A stretch of 44,115 nucleotides of DNA. It comes from Promethearchaeota archaeon (GTDB lineage Archaea; Asgardarchaeota; Lokiarchaeia; Sigynarchaeales; SOKP01). The stretch is from assembly GCA_016839845.1 (NCBI GenBank), contig JAEOTL010000379.1, forward strand, positions 1 to 44,115, given 5' to 3'. Numbering within the stretch: the stretch's first letter is position 1; each line of letters opens with the position of its first letter. Under the pieces are notes generated by a model that was given only the letters and a program-made list of their open reading frames with translations, was not told the origin of the DNA and ran no database searches. The position numbers and the translations under genes were made by a program. Positions 1 to 9,184 of the stretch are shown here, piece after piece.

Positions 1-2
1 AG

Positions 3-302
3 GGAGACAATGATGATGAAATAATACTAGCTTTAACGAGAATAGAAGAAATTTCAAGAAAAGACGCGGAACTAGCTAAACCTATTAGTACATATCTAGA
101 GACTCTCCTAAATAAAAATAACAAAACCATAATTAAATTAGCTCAAACGATTTCAAATAATTTCTCTAAAGCAGAGAGAAAAAATGAGTTAGCGAAAAAA
201 AGAAAAATAATGAGAGATAAAGAGAAATTATTTTTAGAGGGAAAAATTAACGGGGAAGAATATGCTAAAGCAAGAAAAGAATATTTAACATTAAAAGAAT
301 AA
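3..302 (+). CDS. 3' end of an unknown gene (99 codons visible)
   Basis: An open frame enters from the left edge and runs to a TAA at 300-302; the start is outside the window. The visible part is highly charged and probably helical, rich in Lys, Glu, Asn and Ile, consistent with a coiled coil or helical-repeat tail. The last ~25 residues (LEGKINGEEYAKARKEY and following) resemble the short SHOCT-type C-terminal motif, in which a G-x-I-x-x-x-E-Y/F pattern is followed by a basic helix. No catalytic motif is visible. It ends 18 nt before the convergent stop of the GINS-like gene. Function unknown; coding status is likely because the frame is open and its composition is protein-like. Confidence 0.6.
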   Translation, partial: GDNDDEIILALTRIEEISRKDAELAKPISTYLETLLNKNNKTIIKLAQTISNNFSKAERKNELAKKRKIMRDKEKLFLEGKINGEEYAKARKEYLTLKE

Positions 303-319
303 GGATAAGTCTTTTGAAA

Positions 320-892
320 TCAGTCTCTTTCTAAATAAAAACCTCTCCATTTTTTAATCAGATTAGAAAGAGTTCTATACAATAATTTTTCGGCACTTGT
401 TAATCTCCTCTCATCATCCATAGATAAATCCGATTTTGTTAATTTTAAAATCTTCAATAATCTATTATCTATAATACTTAAAGCGTATGAATTGTATCGA
501 TCAAGACTTATTTGGGGTTTTTTCTTTTTCTCGATGTCTTCTATCATAAACTGTCTGAATTCCCGAATGCGGTTAAGGAAGTAACCATCGTTTGTTTGAT
601 TTAATTTTTGATCATCTCTCTCACTCATCGCATATCGCTGAACATCAATATTATCGCATTTTTCTGATGGTGCTATTTCTAAAATATCATTTTTAATAAA
701 TGGAAGGGCAGAGAATAACTTTAATTTATATTTCTTTCCCTGTTCAAATGGCCCAAATCTTTGTCCTAACACAGTAAATCCGTTATCTCCTTTAATACAC
801 TCAGTAGTAATTGACTCATTCATAAATATGAAATTAAATCTATTTAGGGAATCAGTAAAGCCTTCTTCAATGATAACCAATAAATTTCTCAC
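320..892 (-). CDS. Probable archaeal GINS complex subunit (Gins23-like)
   Basis: This 190-aa protein looks like an archaeal GINS subunit, which activates the MCM helicase and links it to primase and polymerase. The N-terminal ~65 residues resemble the small GINS B domain, with a GPFEQGKKYKLKLFSALPF stretch corresponding to the usual 'GPF-x-x-G-x-x-x-x-LP-x-x-A' pattern, which favours the Gins23 (Psf2/Psf3) order. The central and C-terminal part is helical, with an E-R-D-D-x-K-L / Y-F-L-N-R-I-R-E stretch and a C-terminal 'LTSAEKLLYRTLSNLIKKWR' segment typical of the A-domain end. The start is GTG. A TATA-like tract about 26 nt upstream (around 918-926) would make the transcript nearly leaderless. 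mcm lies 3.7 kb away, a common archaeal association. The assignment rests on motif resemblance only, so the subunit type is uncertain. Confidence 0.6.
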   Translation of the reverse strand: MRNLLVIIEEGFTDSLNRFNFIFMNESITTECIKGDNGFTVLGQRFGPFEQGKKYKLKLFSALPFIKNDILEIAPSEKCDNIDVQRYAMSERDDQKLNQTNDGYFLNRIREFRQFMIEDIEKKKKPQISLDRYNSYALSIIDNRLLKILKLTKSDLSMDDERRLTSAEKLLYRTLSNLIKKWRGFYLERD

Positions 893-987
893 CAGACTTA
901 TTAAATTATTAGTACTTTATTTAATATACGAACAAATTACATTAGAAATAAACTTACTATTAATTTATTAATATTCTAAAAAGGTTT

Positions 988-3900
988 GTGAATGTATTGG
1001 TTCTAGAAATTATTCTCCTAATAATATTTATCATCTGTTTTGTTTTTGGATTTTATCTAATTTATCGTCAAGTAGCTTTAGTTAAGAAGGGAGAATTCAA
1101 CAACTTAGATAGGCTACAATGTATCTTCTATGGTTTTATTTTTGGTTCCTCTGTAATGGTTGTCATAGCAATGGCTTTTAATTATGTTATTGAAACACCA
1201 GACTTCTGGAATATAATTCCCCCTGATCTCCATTCTTTTACATTGATCGCTCCCTTTATGATATGTGTGATATATATTTCAATTTATCCGATTATTGATT
1301 TCATTTTTATTGCGCAAAGCAAGGAATCAGATGAGGGCTTGACAGTTTTTCATAGGTTTTTAGGTAGTAAAATAATAAACATAACGAAGTCAAAATTAAT
1401 TAACGTTATAGTAGCAATAATTTTATTTCTGGGTGCATTTATTGTTCCTCCATTACTACTTACTCTTCTTGGATTACCTTTCATTATGATATGGGTAACT
1501 TGGACGATGGTTTACCCCTTAATGATTTTAACTTATTATGGCTCAAAAGGTTATATTGCAGGTATCTCGAATGCTTATTATCATATCCCAAATATAAATA
1601 GATCGATTTTTCTCAATTTTGAAGATAGTAAAAGAGGAATGAAACAATTCTTTTCCGAGCCAGTACCCTATATAATATTGGGAATGATGATTTTTGTTTT
1701 TGTTTGGGCATGGATATCACTATTCCAAACAATTGCTTTTTTCTTCACAGGAAAACTCGCTATCTCAACAATGTCGTCTGTTTTCGTATTTGTTACATTA
1801 TTCTTTGGAATTATTGGGTATTTTACTCGATTTTGGGGTAGAAAAATTAAGTATCGGGGAATCGATATTTATTTTGCTGCGTATTTAATGGCGGTTATTG
1901 GGATCAATGTTCTTGTCAATTTCTTAATTGCGAATCCAACTATAATGAATGATATCCTAAGTAATTTTAGCCTTACAGCTCAGATTGTTCCGAATTCAAT
2001 AATGTTTACTTGGGCAGCAGTACTTGAAGAAATTGTGTTGATTATTTTTACTAGCTATTATTTCTTGGCAAGAAATAACGAATTTATTAAAAATGTTAAA
2101 TATTCCAAAATTACTCAGTGTGGTCAAACCTTTGATCCAATTCCATTATTTAATTTCATTAGACACCGTGATCCTAGGATTCGAAATCACGCAATAGAAA
2201 CGATAATTTTAATGTTTGAAAGAATTCCACTGAAAAATCCAGCCGATCTTAACGAATGGAAATTTAAAAATTCTATATTGGATGGGATATGTGATGAGCA
2301 CTCTACAACAAGGAGAATTTCTTATCGAATATTAAAACAATTACAAAACAATACACCAGATATCGTATTACCATGGCTGATAGATTCTTTGAATTCTCCT
2401 AATCTGGATAAGAACCTACCAATATTAAGAATGTTAAATGAAACTGACGACGATATTATTGAAAAAATTCCCACAAATACATTTCATAACTTACTAAATG
2501 ATTCAGACTGGAGAATAAAATTACTTGGGATTAAAATCATTTCAAGGTTAATTAGAAAAGATCCACAAAAAGTTTCAGAGTTTAGGTTAAATGAGTTTAT
2601 AAACGACCCAAATCCAAATATTCAGAAGGAGATTCTTACAATCTACTCTGATTCTCCTTTATCACCCCCCACAAGTGTGATATTTAACAAAATATTGCAC
2701 ACAGATGATGAGATAAGAGCAGCTGCAGTCGCCAACTTAAATAATGCCAACTTAGCTACGCTTGATAAAAAAAATTTATCAAAAATTATTTCTTTAATGA
2801 AAGATCCTTCAAGTGCCGTAAGAGCTTCAATTTTTACGGTTTTTGCACAAATGGGAAAATTTAAACGAAACAAAATCCCAATTTTGCCACTTATTGAGGG
2901 ATTAACTGATTATGATGAAAACACACGGACGTCTGCCGTATCAGCTCTAGGAAAATATTATCAAGAGGAACCAAACCTGGTTAATATCGATGAAATTATT
3001 AGCAAGATTGATCCAAATAATTTTGAGTCACTTAATACAATTATACCTTTACTCGGAACTCTATGGCTATACGATCCAGAAAAGATTTTAACTTCTTTGC
3101 TGATATTTATTAAACTTGAAAATAATCAATTGCAAACCCTAATCTCTAATATAATTTGTGAAAAATATGAACTCACTCCAGATTTAGTAATTCAAAACTT
3201 AATTAAAATCACCGATACGTCTGGATATATAACCAAGGGAATAATAGCTAAAACAATTATTAAAATTAGTAGAAAAGATCCAAGTAATTTAATACCAAAT
3301 TTAGTTAATTTCTTAAGTAGCGACAATGAACAGATAAATCTAAATGTAATATCTGCTTTGGATGGACTGGTTGAAGAAATACCTGAAAATACTAATTTGG
3401 GACCAGTTTTACAGATTTTAAAACAAACAAGAAGTAATCAGCTAAAAATTGAAGCATCAAAATTATTTTCAAAATTTGCTGAAGCGAACCCTAATTTCGT
3501 AAAACCGTTAATCTCTGACCTAGTTCATTTGGCCCCAAAGCAAGAAACTCCCGTGAAGATTGTTCTTTTTAAAGCATTGCTCAATATCGCAGCCACATCT
3601 CCTGAATCTTTCCCACTTAATTTTTTTATTATAAATCTCTCAGATCCGGATTCTTTTATCCGTGAATCAAATACAAAAATACTTGGGATTATTGGGTATA
3701 AAGATCCTGTTGCCACTGTTGATGCTCTAATTAACAAGGCATTAATCGATGATGAGTGGATTGTTAGAGAAGCTGCGGTTTCAAGTCTTGGACAAATTAT
3801 TGATCATATAGAGGAAAAGGAGATTATTATTGAAAAGCTAACTAAGCTCCTTGATGGTGAAAAAGGATGGGTACGCCGTTCATCACTGAATATTTTATCA

Positions 3901-4335
3901 AAAATAGCAGATAATAATGAAATTGACTTACAATTCAACATATTGGCAAAATGTTTAACTGATAATGATTCTAAAGTTAGAGAAGCTTCAGCCGGTTTGT
4001 TGCCTATATATAAAAATCAAATAAATAAGATTTTTGATGAAATTTTGAAATTATTAAATGATGATGTCAAAGAAGTCAGAATCAGTGCAATCAATAGTAC
4101 TGTAAAAATAATTCAAGAAATAGGTTTAGAAAGACTTTTATCAAGACTATTAAAGAACCTAAGTGATGAAGGATCTATTGAAACCCAAAGATCTATTGCT
4201 CTGATATTAGGGAGAACCGCAAAATTTGAAAAAGAAAAAATAAAGGAGCGAGTAATTTCTTTATTAAAAATTAGATGTGAGATGAGTCAGGATCCGATTA
4301 TTTGCAGTACGTTTCAGCAACTCAAGGAAGGTTAA
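988..4335 (+). CDS. Large polytopic membrane protein with C-terminal HEAT repeats
   Basis: This 1115-aa protein has two halves. Residues ~1-365 contain roughly eight to nine hydrophobic segments, including ~3-25, 48-65, 85-110, 138-185, 225-310 and 335-362. Residues ~385-1115 form a long run of HEAT-like helical repeats, with recurring 'D-x-x-x-x-V-R-x-x-A/S' second helices such as DDEWIVREAAVSSLG and DNDSKVREASAGLLP. The HEAT part would be a large cytosolic scaffold tethered to the membrane. No enzymatic motif is visible. The start is GTG with AAGG just upstream. A downstream in-frame TTG (residue 4) cannot be excluded. The gene is flanked by GINS-like and mcm genes but is separated from mcm by a T-run and a promoter-like AT-rich stretch. 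Role unknown; adaptor or trafficking functions would be speculation. Confidence 0.85.
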   Translation: MNVLVLEIILLIIFIICFVFGFYLIYRQVALVKKGEFNNLDRLQCIFYGFIFGSSVMVVIAMAFNYVIETPDFWNIIPPDLHSFTLIAPFMICVIYISIYPIIDFIFIAQSKESDEGLTVFHRFLGSKIINITKSKLINVIVAIILFLGAFIVPPLLLTLLGLPFIMIWVTWTMVYPLMILTYYGSKGYIAGISNAYYHIPNINRSIFLNFEDSKRGMKQFFSEPVPYIILGMMIFVFVWAWISLFQTIAFFFTGKLAISTMSSVFVFVTLFFGIIGYFTRFWGRKIKYRGIDIYFAAYLMAVIGINVLVNFLIANPTIMNDILSNFSLTAQIVPNSIMFTWAAVLEEIVLIIFTSYYFLARNNEFIKNVKYSKITQCGQTFDPIPLFNFIRHRDPRIRNHAIETIILMFERIPLKNPADLNEWKFKNSILDGICDEHSTTRRISYRILKQLQNNTPDIVLPWLIDSLNSPNLDKNLPILRMLNETDDDIIEKIPTNTFHNLLNDSDWRIKLLGIKIISRLIRKDPQKVSEFRLNEFINDPNPNIQKEILTIYSDSPLSPPTSVIFNKILHTDDEIRAAAVANLNNANLATLDKKNLSKIISLMKDPSSAVRASIFTVFAQMGKFKRNKIPILPLIEGLTDYDENTRTSAVSALGKYYQEEPNLVNIDEIISKIDPNNFESLNTIIPLLGTLWLYDPEKILTSLLIFIKLENNQLQTLISNIICEKYELTPDLVIQNLIKITDTSGYITKGIIAKTIIKISRKDPSNLIPNLVNFLSSDNEQINLNVISALDGLVEEIPENTNLGPVLQILKQTRSNQLKIEASKLFSKFAEANPNFVKPLISDLVHLAPKQETPVKIVLFKALLNIAATSPESFPLNFFIINLSDPDSFIRESNTKILGIIGYKDPVATVDALINKALIDDEWIVREAAVSSLGQIIDHIEEKEIIIEKLTKLLDGEKGWVRRSSLNILSKIADNNEIDLQFNILAKCLTDNDSKVREASAGLLPIYKNQINKIFDEILKLLNDDVKEVRISAINSTVKIIQEIGLERLLSRLLKNLSDEGSIETQRSIALILGRTAKFEKEKIKERVISLLKIRCEMSQDPIICSTFQQLKEG

Positions 4336-4388
4336 TCAAGTACAATATCCTCTAGGTAAAAATGTTTACTAAATCTGTTCTCCCTTAC

Positions 4389-4396
4389 TTTTTTTT
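4389..4396 (+). terminator. Oligo-T terminator after the HEAT gene
   Basis: A run of eight T lies about 55 nt past the stop codon, within a pyrimidine-rich stretch. Archaeal RNA polymerase terminates at such runs without needing a hairpin. The intergenic region then becomes AT-rich (4440-4500), which probably holds the mcm promoter. Confidence 0.35.
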
Positions 4397-4540
4397 AGCT
4401 TTTCTGGTTTATTCACTGTTTAATAACCTATCCCTTAATATCAGCATTAAAATAACATAATATTATTACATTAAATATTCGAATAATTAAAATAAGTGTG
4501 ATTTGGAACGACAACCCCGCTTTCTACTCCAACAGTCCCC

Positions 4541-6637
4541 ATAAACAGAATTCAGAAATTCGAAGATTTTTATCGCTTGTTTCAAGAAAAACCAGGTATT
4601 CATAAATATCAAGATCTTATTAATACTATTTCTTCAAAAGGAGGAACTACTCTTTTTATTCTTTATGAAGATTTACTTGCTTTTGACCCTCTTATTGCAG
4701 AGAAATTAAAAAAAGATCCAGAATCATTAGTAGAGGATGCAATAGAAGCTTTCAAAAATATCTTGAAATTTCAAGGAACAGTAATAACTAACAAAAAATA
4801 TTTTGTCAGAATACTGACTGCGGATAAGAAAAGTTCATTATTTAAGCCCTTAAGAGATATGAGGGCGAAGGATATTGACAGCCTGATCTGGTCAAATGGT
4901 ATCCTAGTGAGATGTTCAACTATTAGACCAAAATTAATAAACGCTACATTTGAATGCGTGGTTTGTGGAAGCAAATTTGATGTAATCCAACTTACATCTA
5001 GAATCAAATGGCCGAATTTTTGTAATAATAAAAGATGTAAAGCTAAAACACAATCAGATTTTAGGCTAATTTCAAAAAGCTCAGAATTTATCGACTGGCA
5101 AAGCATTATGATCCAAGAATTACCAGAAGAATTACCTCCTGGGAGAATTCCTAGATCTGTTCAAGCAATACTAACCAACGATTTAGTTGACACAGTTAAA
5201 CCTGGTGACAGAATAAACATAATGGGTATATTTAAATCAGTTTTAGCCCAATCAACAAAAAGCTACAATTCCACTTTATTCAAAACTTTTATTGATGTCA
5301 ATTACATTGATCCTGAAGATAAAAGCGACCGTTTAGTTGACCTTTCGAAAGAAGACAAAAAAATAATTGAGAAATTATCGAAAGAACCAATGATTCAGAA
5401 AAAAATTGCTAGATCTATTAGTCCCAATATTTATGGTCGGGATCAATTAAAAATGGCGTGTACTTTAAGTCTTTTCGGAGGAACAAGAAGAAAAAAACCA
5501 GGGGGTGGATATAAGCGAGGAGATCTTCATTTCCTTGTTGTAGGGGATCCTGGTACAGGTAAATCAGAAATATTGAAAGGTGCCGTAGATGTCTCTCCAA
5601 GAGGATTATACACATCTGGTAAAGGATCAACTGGAGTTGGTTTAACTGCTGCTGTTATAAAGGAAGGAGAGACAGGTCAGATGAACCTCGAAGCGGGAGT
5701 AGTTGTACTAGCAAATGGAGGTGTTGCCGCAATTGATGAATTTGACAAAATGGATACCTCAGACCGATCAGCTCTTCATGAAGCAATGGAACAACAAACA
5801 GTTAGTATCGCAAAAGCGGGAATAGTTGCTACCCTGAAAGCCCAAACTGCAATAATTGCCGCTGCTAATCCATATTCAGGAAGATATGATCGATATAAGA
5901 CACCTACTCAAAATATTAGATTACCTCCATCTCTTCTATCTCGCTTCGATTTAATCTTTGTTATTGTAGATCGACCTAATAAGCCTGAGGATGCTCAAAT
6001 GGCTGAGTTTATTTTAAAAAATTCTATGATCAAACCAGATGAAGAATTTGAAGATGCTAACGAAGCAATCGCTCCTATTCCAAGAAAACTTTTAAAAAAA
6101 TATATAAAACATGCAAAAAGGGCTTGTCATCCTGTTTTGTCAGAAGAGGCAAAAGAAAAAATAAAGCAATTTTACCTAGAGCTCAGGGGTCAATATGAAA
6201 GTGATGATGCGATCATTTCAATTTTAGCAAGGAATTTAGATGCCCTTGTAAGATTGAGTGAAGCTTATGCCAAAATGGCACTTAGAGATAAGGTAACTAA
6301 AGAAGATGTGGAAGAAATTATTAAGCTATTTAAAAGATTTCTAAAGGATACTGGATATGATGAAACCTCTGGAAAAATTGACATGGATAGGATTTTTGTT
6401 GGCCAATCAAGGAGTAGCCTTAATAAACTTGAATCATTAATGAATAGGTTAAAAGAAATATTCGAAGAAAACAATTGGAGAGCTCTTGAAAGAACTAGCG
6501 TTGTCCCGATTTTAGAATTAGAAGATAATTTAGATAAGAAATTCATTGAAAATGCGCTTGATGAATTAATTAAAGAAGGAACCTTATATGAGCCAAAGAA
6601 TGGTTTCATGAAATTTACCAAGAAGGATTCTCTCTAA
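4541..6637 (+). CDS. mcm: Replicative DNA helicase MCM
   Basis: MCM is the ATP-driven 3'-5' helicase of the archaeal replisome, acting as a hexamer. The visible order is an N-terminal A domain, a zinc-binding site (CVVC near residues 139-142 plus CNNKRC), an OB region, Walker A GDPGTGKS (~335), Walker B AIDEFDKM (~397), sensor-1 AAANPYSGRYD, arginine finger LLSRFD (~465), and a C-terminal winged helix. From 4541 the length is 698 aa, normal for archaea. The first conventional start in frame is TTG 4577, but that would remove the family-typical 'KFEDFYRL' segment. The open frame continues upstream to a TGA at 4499-4501 with no ATG, GTG or TTG. I therefore place the start at ATA 4541, with ATT 4550 as the alternative. 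No Shine-Dalgarno sequence is obvious. Identity is certain; the start is not. Confidence 0.93.
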   Translation: MNRIQKFEDFYRLFQEKPGIHKYQDLINTISSKGGTTLFILYEDLLAFDPLIAEKLKKDPESLVEDAIEAFKNILKFQGTVITNKKYFVRILTADKKSSLFKPLRDMRAKDIDSLIWSNGILVRCSTIRPKLINATFECVVCGSKFDVIQLTSRIKWPNFCNNKRCKAKTQSDFRLISKSSEFIDWQSIMIQELPEELPPGRIPRSVQAILTNDLVDTVKPGDRINIMGIFKSVLAQSTKSYNSTLFKTFIDVNYIDPEDKSDRLVDLSKEDKKIIEKLSKEPMIQKKIARSISPNIYGRDQLKMACTLSLFGGTRRKKPGGGYKRGDLHFLVVGDPGTGKSEILKGAVDVSPRGLYTSGKGSTGVGLTAAVIKEGETGQMNLEAGVVVLANGGVAAIDEFDKMDTSDRSALHEAMEQQTVSIAKAGIVATLKAQTAIIAAANPYSGRYDRYKTPTQNIRLPPSLLSRFDLIFVIVDRPNKPEDAQMAEFILKNSMIKPDEEFEDANEAIAPIPRKLLKKYIKHAKRACHPVLSEEAKEKIKQFYLELRGQYESDDAIISILARNLDALVRLSEAYAKMALRDKVTKEDVEEIIKLFKRFLKDTGYDETSGKIDMDRIFVGQSRSSLNKLESLMNRLKEIFEENNWRALERTSVVPILELEDNLDKKFIENALDELIKEGTLYEPKNGFMKFTKKDSL

Positions 6638-6686
6638 TACTAAATTACAAATTTTTTTCCTACCAATCTCCAAATTCATTATGATC

Positions 6687-6730
6687 TTCTTCAGATTGGG
6701 CATTTCTGATCGTGGTGAAGAAACTTTTTT
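6687..6730 (+). terminator. Hairpin plus T-run after mcm
   Basis: A 7-bp inverted repeat (TTCTTCA at 6687-6693, TGAAGAA at 6716-6722) with a 22-nt loop is followed directly by ACTTTTTT. It sits 50-90 nt past the mcm stop codon and could end mcm transcription before the deacetylase gene. Confidence 0.35.
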
Positions 6731-6816
6731 AAGGAAATATATGAATATTAAAATAATAATTCCTAAATTTACGAAAATAAATTTGGAGTTATGGGATACA
6801 AGTGAGCTAACATCTC

Positions 6817-7905
6817 ATGACAACAGGCATAGTCTATGATGATATTTATCTCCAACATAAAATAGGAACTCATGTAGAAAGTCATTTTCGACTAGTTAAA
6901 ATAATGGAATTCTTGGAGCAAAATAAAATATTAAGTGATCCTGAGTTTAAATTAATTAGTCCAAGGAAGGCTTCCCTAGAACAGGTAAAATACGCGCATA
7001 CAGAAGAATTAATTAACCAGGTAAAAGAAGTAAGTGAACTTGCTGAAAAAACAGAATACGTTCAAAGTTTAGATTTGGACACTTTAGTTTCATCCAAAAC
7101 TTTTGAAACCTCCTTATATTCTGTGGGTGGCAATTTACAGGGAATTGATAAAGTATTAAATGGTGAAGTTAAAAATGTATTCGCTGCTGTTCGTCCGCCT
7201 GGACACCATTCCAACTCTTACAAATGTGCTGGATTTTGCATCTTTAATAATATCGCAGTTGGTGCAGAATATTTATTTCGGGAGAAAAACATCAAAAAGG
7301 TTGTGATTATTGATTGGGATTGTCATCATGGAAACGGTACTCAAGATATATTTTACGATGGCTCTGAGCATGGAGAAATAGTGATGTTTAACTCACATCA
7401 AGATGGGAGAACATTATACCCAGGAAGTGGTTTTATAAACGAAATTGGGTCAGGAAAAGGGGAAGGGAGAATTATCAATTTCCCAATGCCTCCTAGAGCC
7501 TCAGATGATGTAGTTTTAACTTTTTTTGATGAAATTATTTATCCAGTATGTAAAGAATTTAAACCAGAGTTTATTCTTATATCCGCCGGTTTCGATACAC
7601 ATTGGACCGATCGTTTAACCAGTATGGGTTGGACATATCAGGGACCCGCAAATTATTTGAAGAAAATAAAGGAAATGGCAGAAGAATTCGCCAAAGAACG
7701 GATACTCATAACTTTAGAAGGGGGATATGAGGTAGACAAGCAAGCAAGAGCTGTTTTTAATTGTTTAAAAGTTTTAAGCGGTAATACAAAAGAATTGATT
7801 CTCGAAAAACCCCGCCTTTCAGATCCTAAATTGATAGATTATATGAACGACAAACTCATCCCGGCACTAAAAAAAAATATAAAACCTTACTGGAATTGCT
7901 TCTAA
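6817..7905 (+). CDS. Histone deacetylase-fold zinc amidohydrolase
   Basis: A 362-aa member of the HDAC/acetylpolyamine amidohydrolase superfamily, which removes acyl groups from lysine or polyamines using one Zn ion. The family signatures are intact: RPPGHHS (~127-132) with the paired catalytic His, DWDCHHGNGTQ (~166) with the Asp and His zinc ligands, SAGFD (~256) with the second Asp ligand, and LEGGY (~301) with the transition-state Tyr. It reads like a class II-type single-domain enzyme of full length. The start is ATG 6817, followed by the expected TGIVYDD first strand. The physiological substrate cannot be told from sequence: chromatin proteins, other acetyl-lysines or polyamines are all possible. 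The gene is transcribed alone between mcm and the coiled-coil zinc-ribbon gene. Confidence 0.9.
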   Translation: MTTGIVYDDIYLQHKIGTHVESHFRLVKIMEFLEQNKILSDPEFKLISPRKASLEQVKYAHTEELINQVKEVSELAEKTEYVQSLDLDTLVSSKTFETSLYSVGGNLQGIDKVLNGEVKNVFAAVRPPGHHSNSYKCAGFCIFNNIAVGAEYLFREKNIKKVVIIDWDCHHGNGTQDIFYDGSEHGEIVMFNSHQDGRTLYPGSGFINEIGSGKGEGRIINFPMPPRASDDVVLTFFDEIIYPVCKEFKPEFILISAGFDTHWTDRLTSMGWTYQGPANYLKKIKEMAEEFAKERILITLEGGYEVDKQARAVFNCLKVLSGNTKELILEKPRLSDPKLIDYMNDKLIPALKKNIKPYWNCF

Positions 7906-7950
7906 TTTCACTCTTCGAAAACTCCTTTTATCTCAAGTATACATTAATTT

Positions 7951-7966
7951 ATAAGTTTAAATACTA
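7951..7966 (+). promoter_or_regulatory. TATA-box promoter of the coiled-coil zinc-ribbon gene
   Basis: The sequence ATAAGTTTAAATACTA contains a good archaeal TATA box (TTTAAATA, 7956-7963) with a purine-containing stretch before it where BRE would lie. The predicted transcription start is near 7985. That leaves a short leader carrying GGAAGGAG just before ATG 8021, the clearest Shine-Dalgarno sequence in the window. Confidence 0.5.
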
Positions 7967-8020
7967 TATTTATGATAAAAAACTAAAGATAATTTTATAA
8001 AAAAATGGAAGGAGATTTTT

Positions 8021-8941
8021 ATGTCGTATGAATATGAGAGAGATGATGAAGAAGAAAATGAAGAGAGAAAATTAACACCCCCTCAGATGCCACCCCCTTC
8101 CCCTACTCCAATGACTCCCCCTCCATCAATGCCCCCACCTTCAACTGTACCATTAACGCCACCCCCCTCAACACCTCCAGCTTCTGCTCCACCAGTATCC
8201 CCCCCGCCAGCTTATGAAGCTCCTGCTCCATCAATATCGGCCCCAACACCTACAGTTTCCGTCGGGCCTTCACAAGAGGAGTATGATTCAATAATAAATC
8301 AACTCCAAAGCAAAGATTCAATGGTGAATCAATTACAAAATCAGTTAAATGAAATTCATGCTCAAAGTTCTACCTTAAACGCCCAACTCAATGAAAAAGA
8401 AAATCAAGTAAACCGTTTGAATAATCAAGTTCAATCACTTCAAACCTCGGTAGAAGCGTATCAAACACAGGTTACTCAACTTACCGATGAGAATGCTCAA
8501 CTACAGGCACATATTCCAGGTCTACAACAACAAGTTCAAGAATTACAGCAACATAATTCAATGCTACAACAACAGATTGGTCCAATGCAAAGTCAAATCG
8601 CTAAATTACAGGAAGAGGTTTCCTATAGGGATAAAAGAATTGAAGAATTGAAAGAACCTAAAGCTGTGATGCCTTCAAGTTTAGCTCAAGGTATAACTTC
8701 CCAAGAAACTCCTGGTTATCGAGCACCTACGTCCTTTTCCCCATCTAGTCCATCAACAACAGCAACACCGACACCAAGTCCCACTATGCCTACTGGGACA
8801 GGAAGAAGGATATGTCCTAACTGTGGAGCATCTGGTTTTGCAGTAAAAGAGGTAGAAGATAAATCCCGTATAATAAGCTACATCCCAAAACCAATTTACG
8901 CGAAAAAGTCCGTTTGCACTCAGTGTGGTTTTGAATTCTAA
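8021..8941 (+). CDS. Proline-rich, coiled-coil, C-terminal zinc-ribbon protein
   Basis: This 306-aa protein has four visible parts: an acidic N-terminus (1-16), a Pro-rich low-complexity region (~18-78) with repeated P-P-P-S/T patterns, a long Gln-rich coiled coil (~85-212), and, after a Pro/Ser/Thr linker, a C-terminal zinc ribbon with C-P-N-C-G and C-T-Q-C-G knuckles (~265-302). There is no signal peptide or membrane segment, so it should be cytosolic. A disordered Pro-rich arm, coiled-coil rod and zinc ribbon suggest an adaptor or scaffold, but no function is known to me. The start is ATG, preceded by a strong GGAAGGAG ribosome-binding site. It stands alone upstream of the Ig-repeat/MoxR block, separated by 243 bases with its own promoter-like site. 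Confidence 0.8.
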   Translation: MSYEYERDDEEENEERKLTPPQMPPPSPTPMTPPPSMPPPSTVPLTPPPSTPPASAPPVSPPPAYEAPAPSISAPTPTVSVGPSQEEYDSIINQLQSKDSMVNQLQNQLNEIHAQSSTLNAQLNEKENQVNRLNNQVQSLQTSVEAYQTQVTQLTDENAQLQAHIPGLQQQVQELQQHNSMLQQQIGPMQSQIAKLQEEVSYRDKRIEELKEPKAVMPSSLAQGITSQETPGYRAPTSFSPSSPSTTATPTPSPTMPTGTGRRICPNCGASGFAVKEVEDKSRIISYIPKPIYAKKSVCTQCGFEF

Positions 8942-9111
8942 GTAATTCAGCCCAATTCGTTGTCCAATTAACTAAAAGGGAAAGTTATTATAATTTTCTC
9001 TTCTCTATTATTCAAGAATTTGATACTCTAATTTTTTTAAGAATCTCAAATAAGATTTTCAATCCTATTGATCAATTTTCAAAAATTAAAGATTTTAGAA
9101 GAATTGGTGGA

Positions 9112-9125
9112 AAATTATATATAGT
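9112..9125 (+). promoter_or_regulatory. Probable promoter of the Ig-repeat/MoxR block
   Basis: AAATTATATATAGT, about 65 nt upstream of ATG 9185, is a TATA-box-like sequence preceded by GGTGGA. It is the only strong candidate in the 243-base gap before the large surface-protein gene and may drive the whole co-directional block. Confidence 0.4.
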
Positions 9126-9184
9126 ATAATTTAGATTATAATTCTAAGTTTTTTTTAGAGAATATTTGCTTTAACTTGTTTGTT

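Noticed and set aside
6265..6621. Antisense 118-codon frame in mcm
   Set aside because: Shadow of the mcm C-terminal domain, Ser/Leu-rich as expected for the complement of Lys/Glu-rich coding.
9176..9184. TTG start for the giant Ig-repeat gene
   Set aside because: ATG 9185 three codons later is a better start, and neither has a ribosome-binding site to favour TTG.
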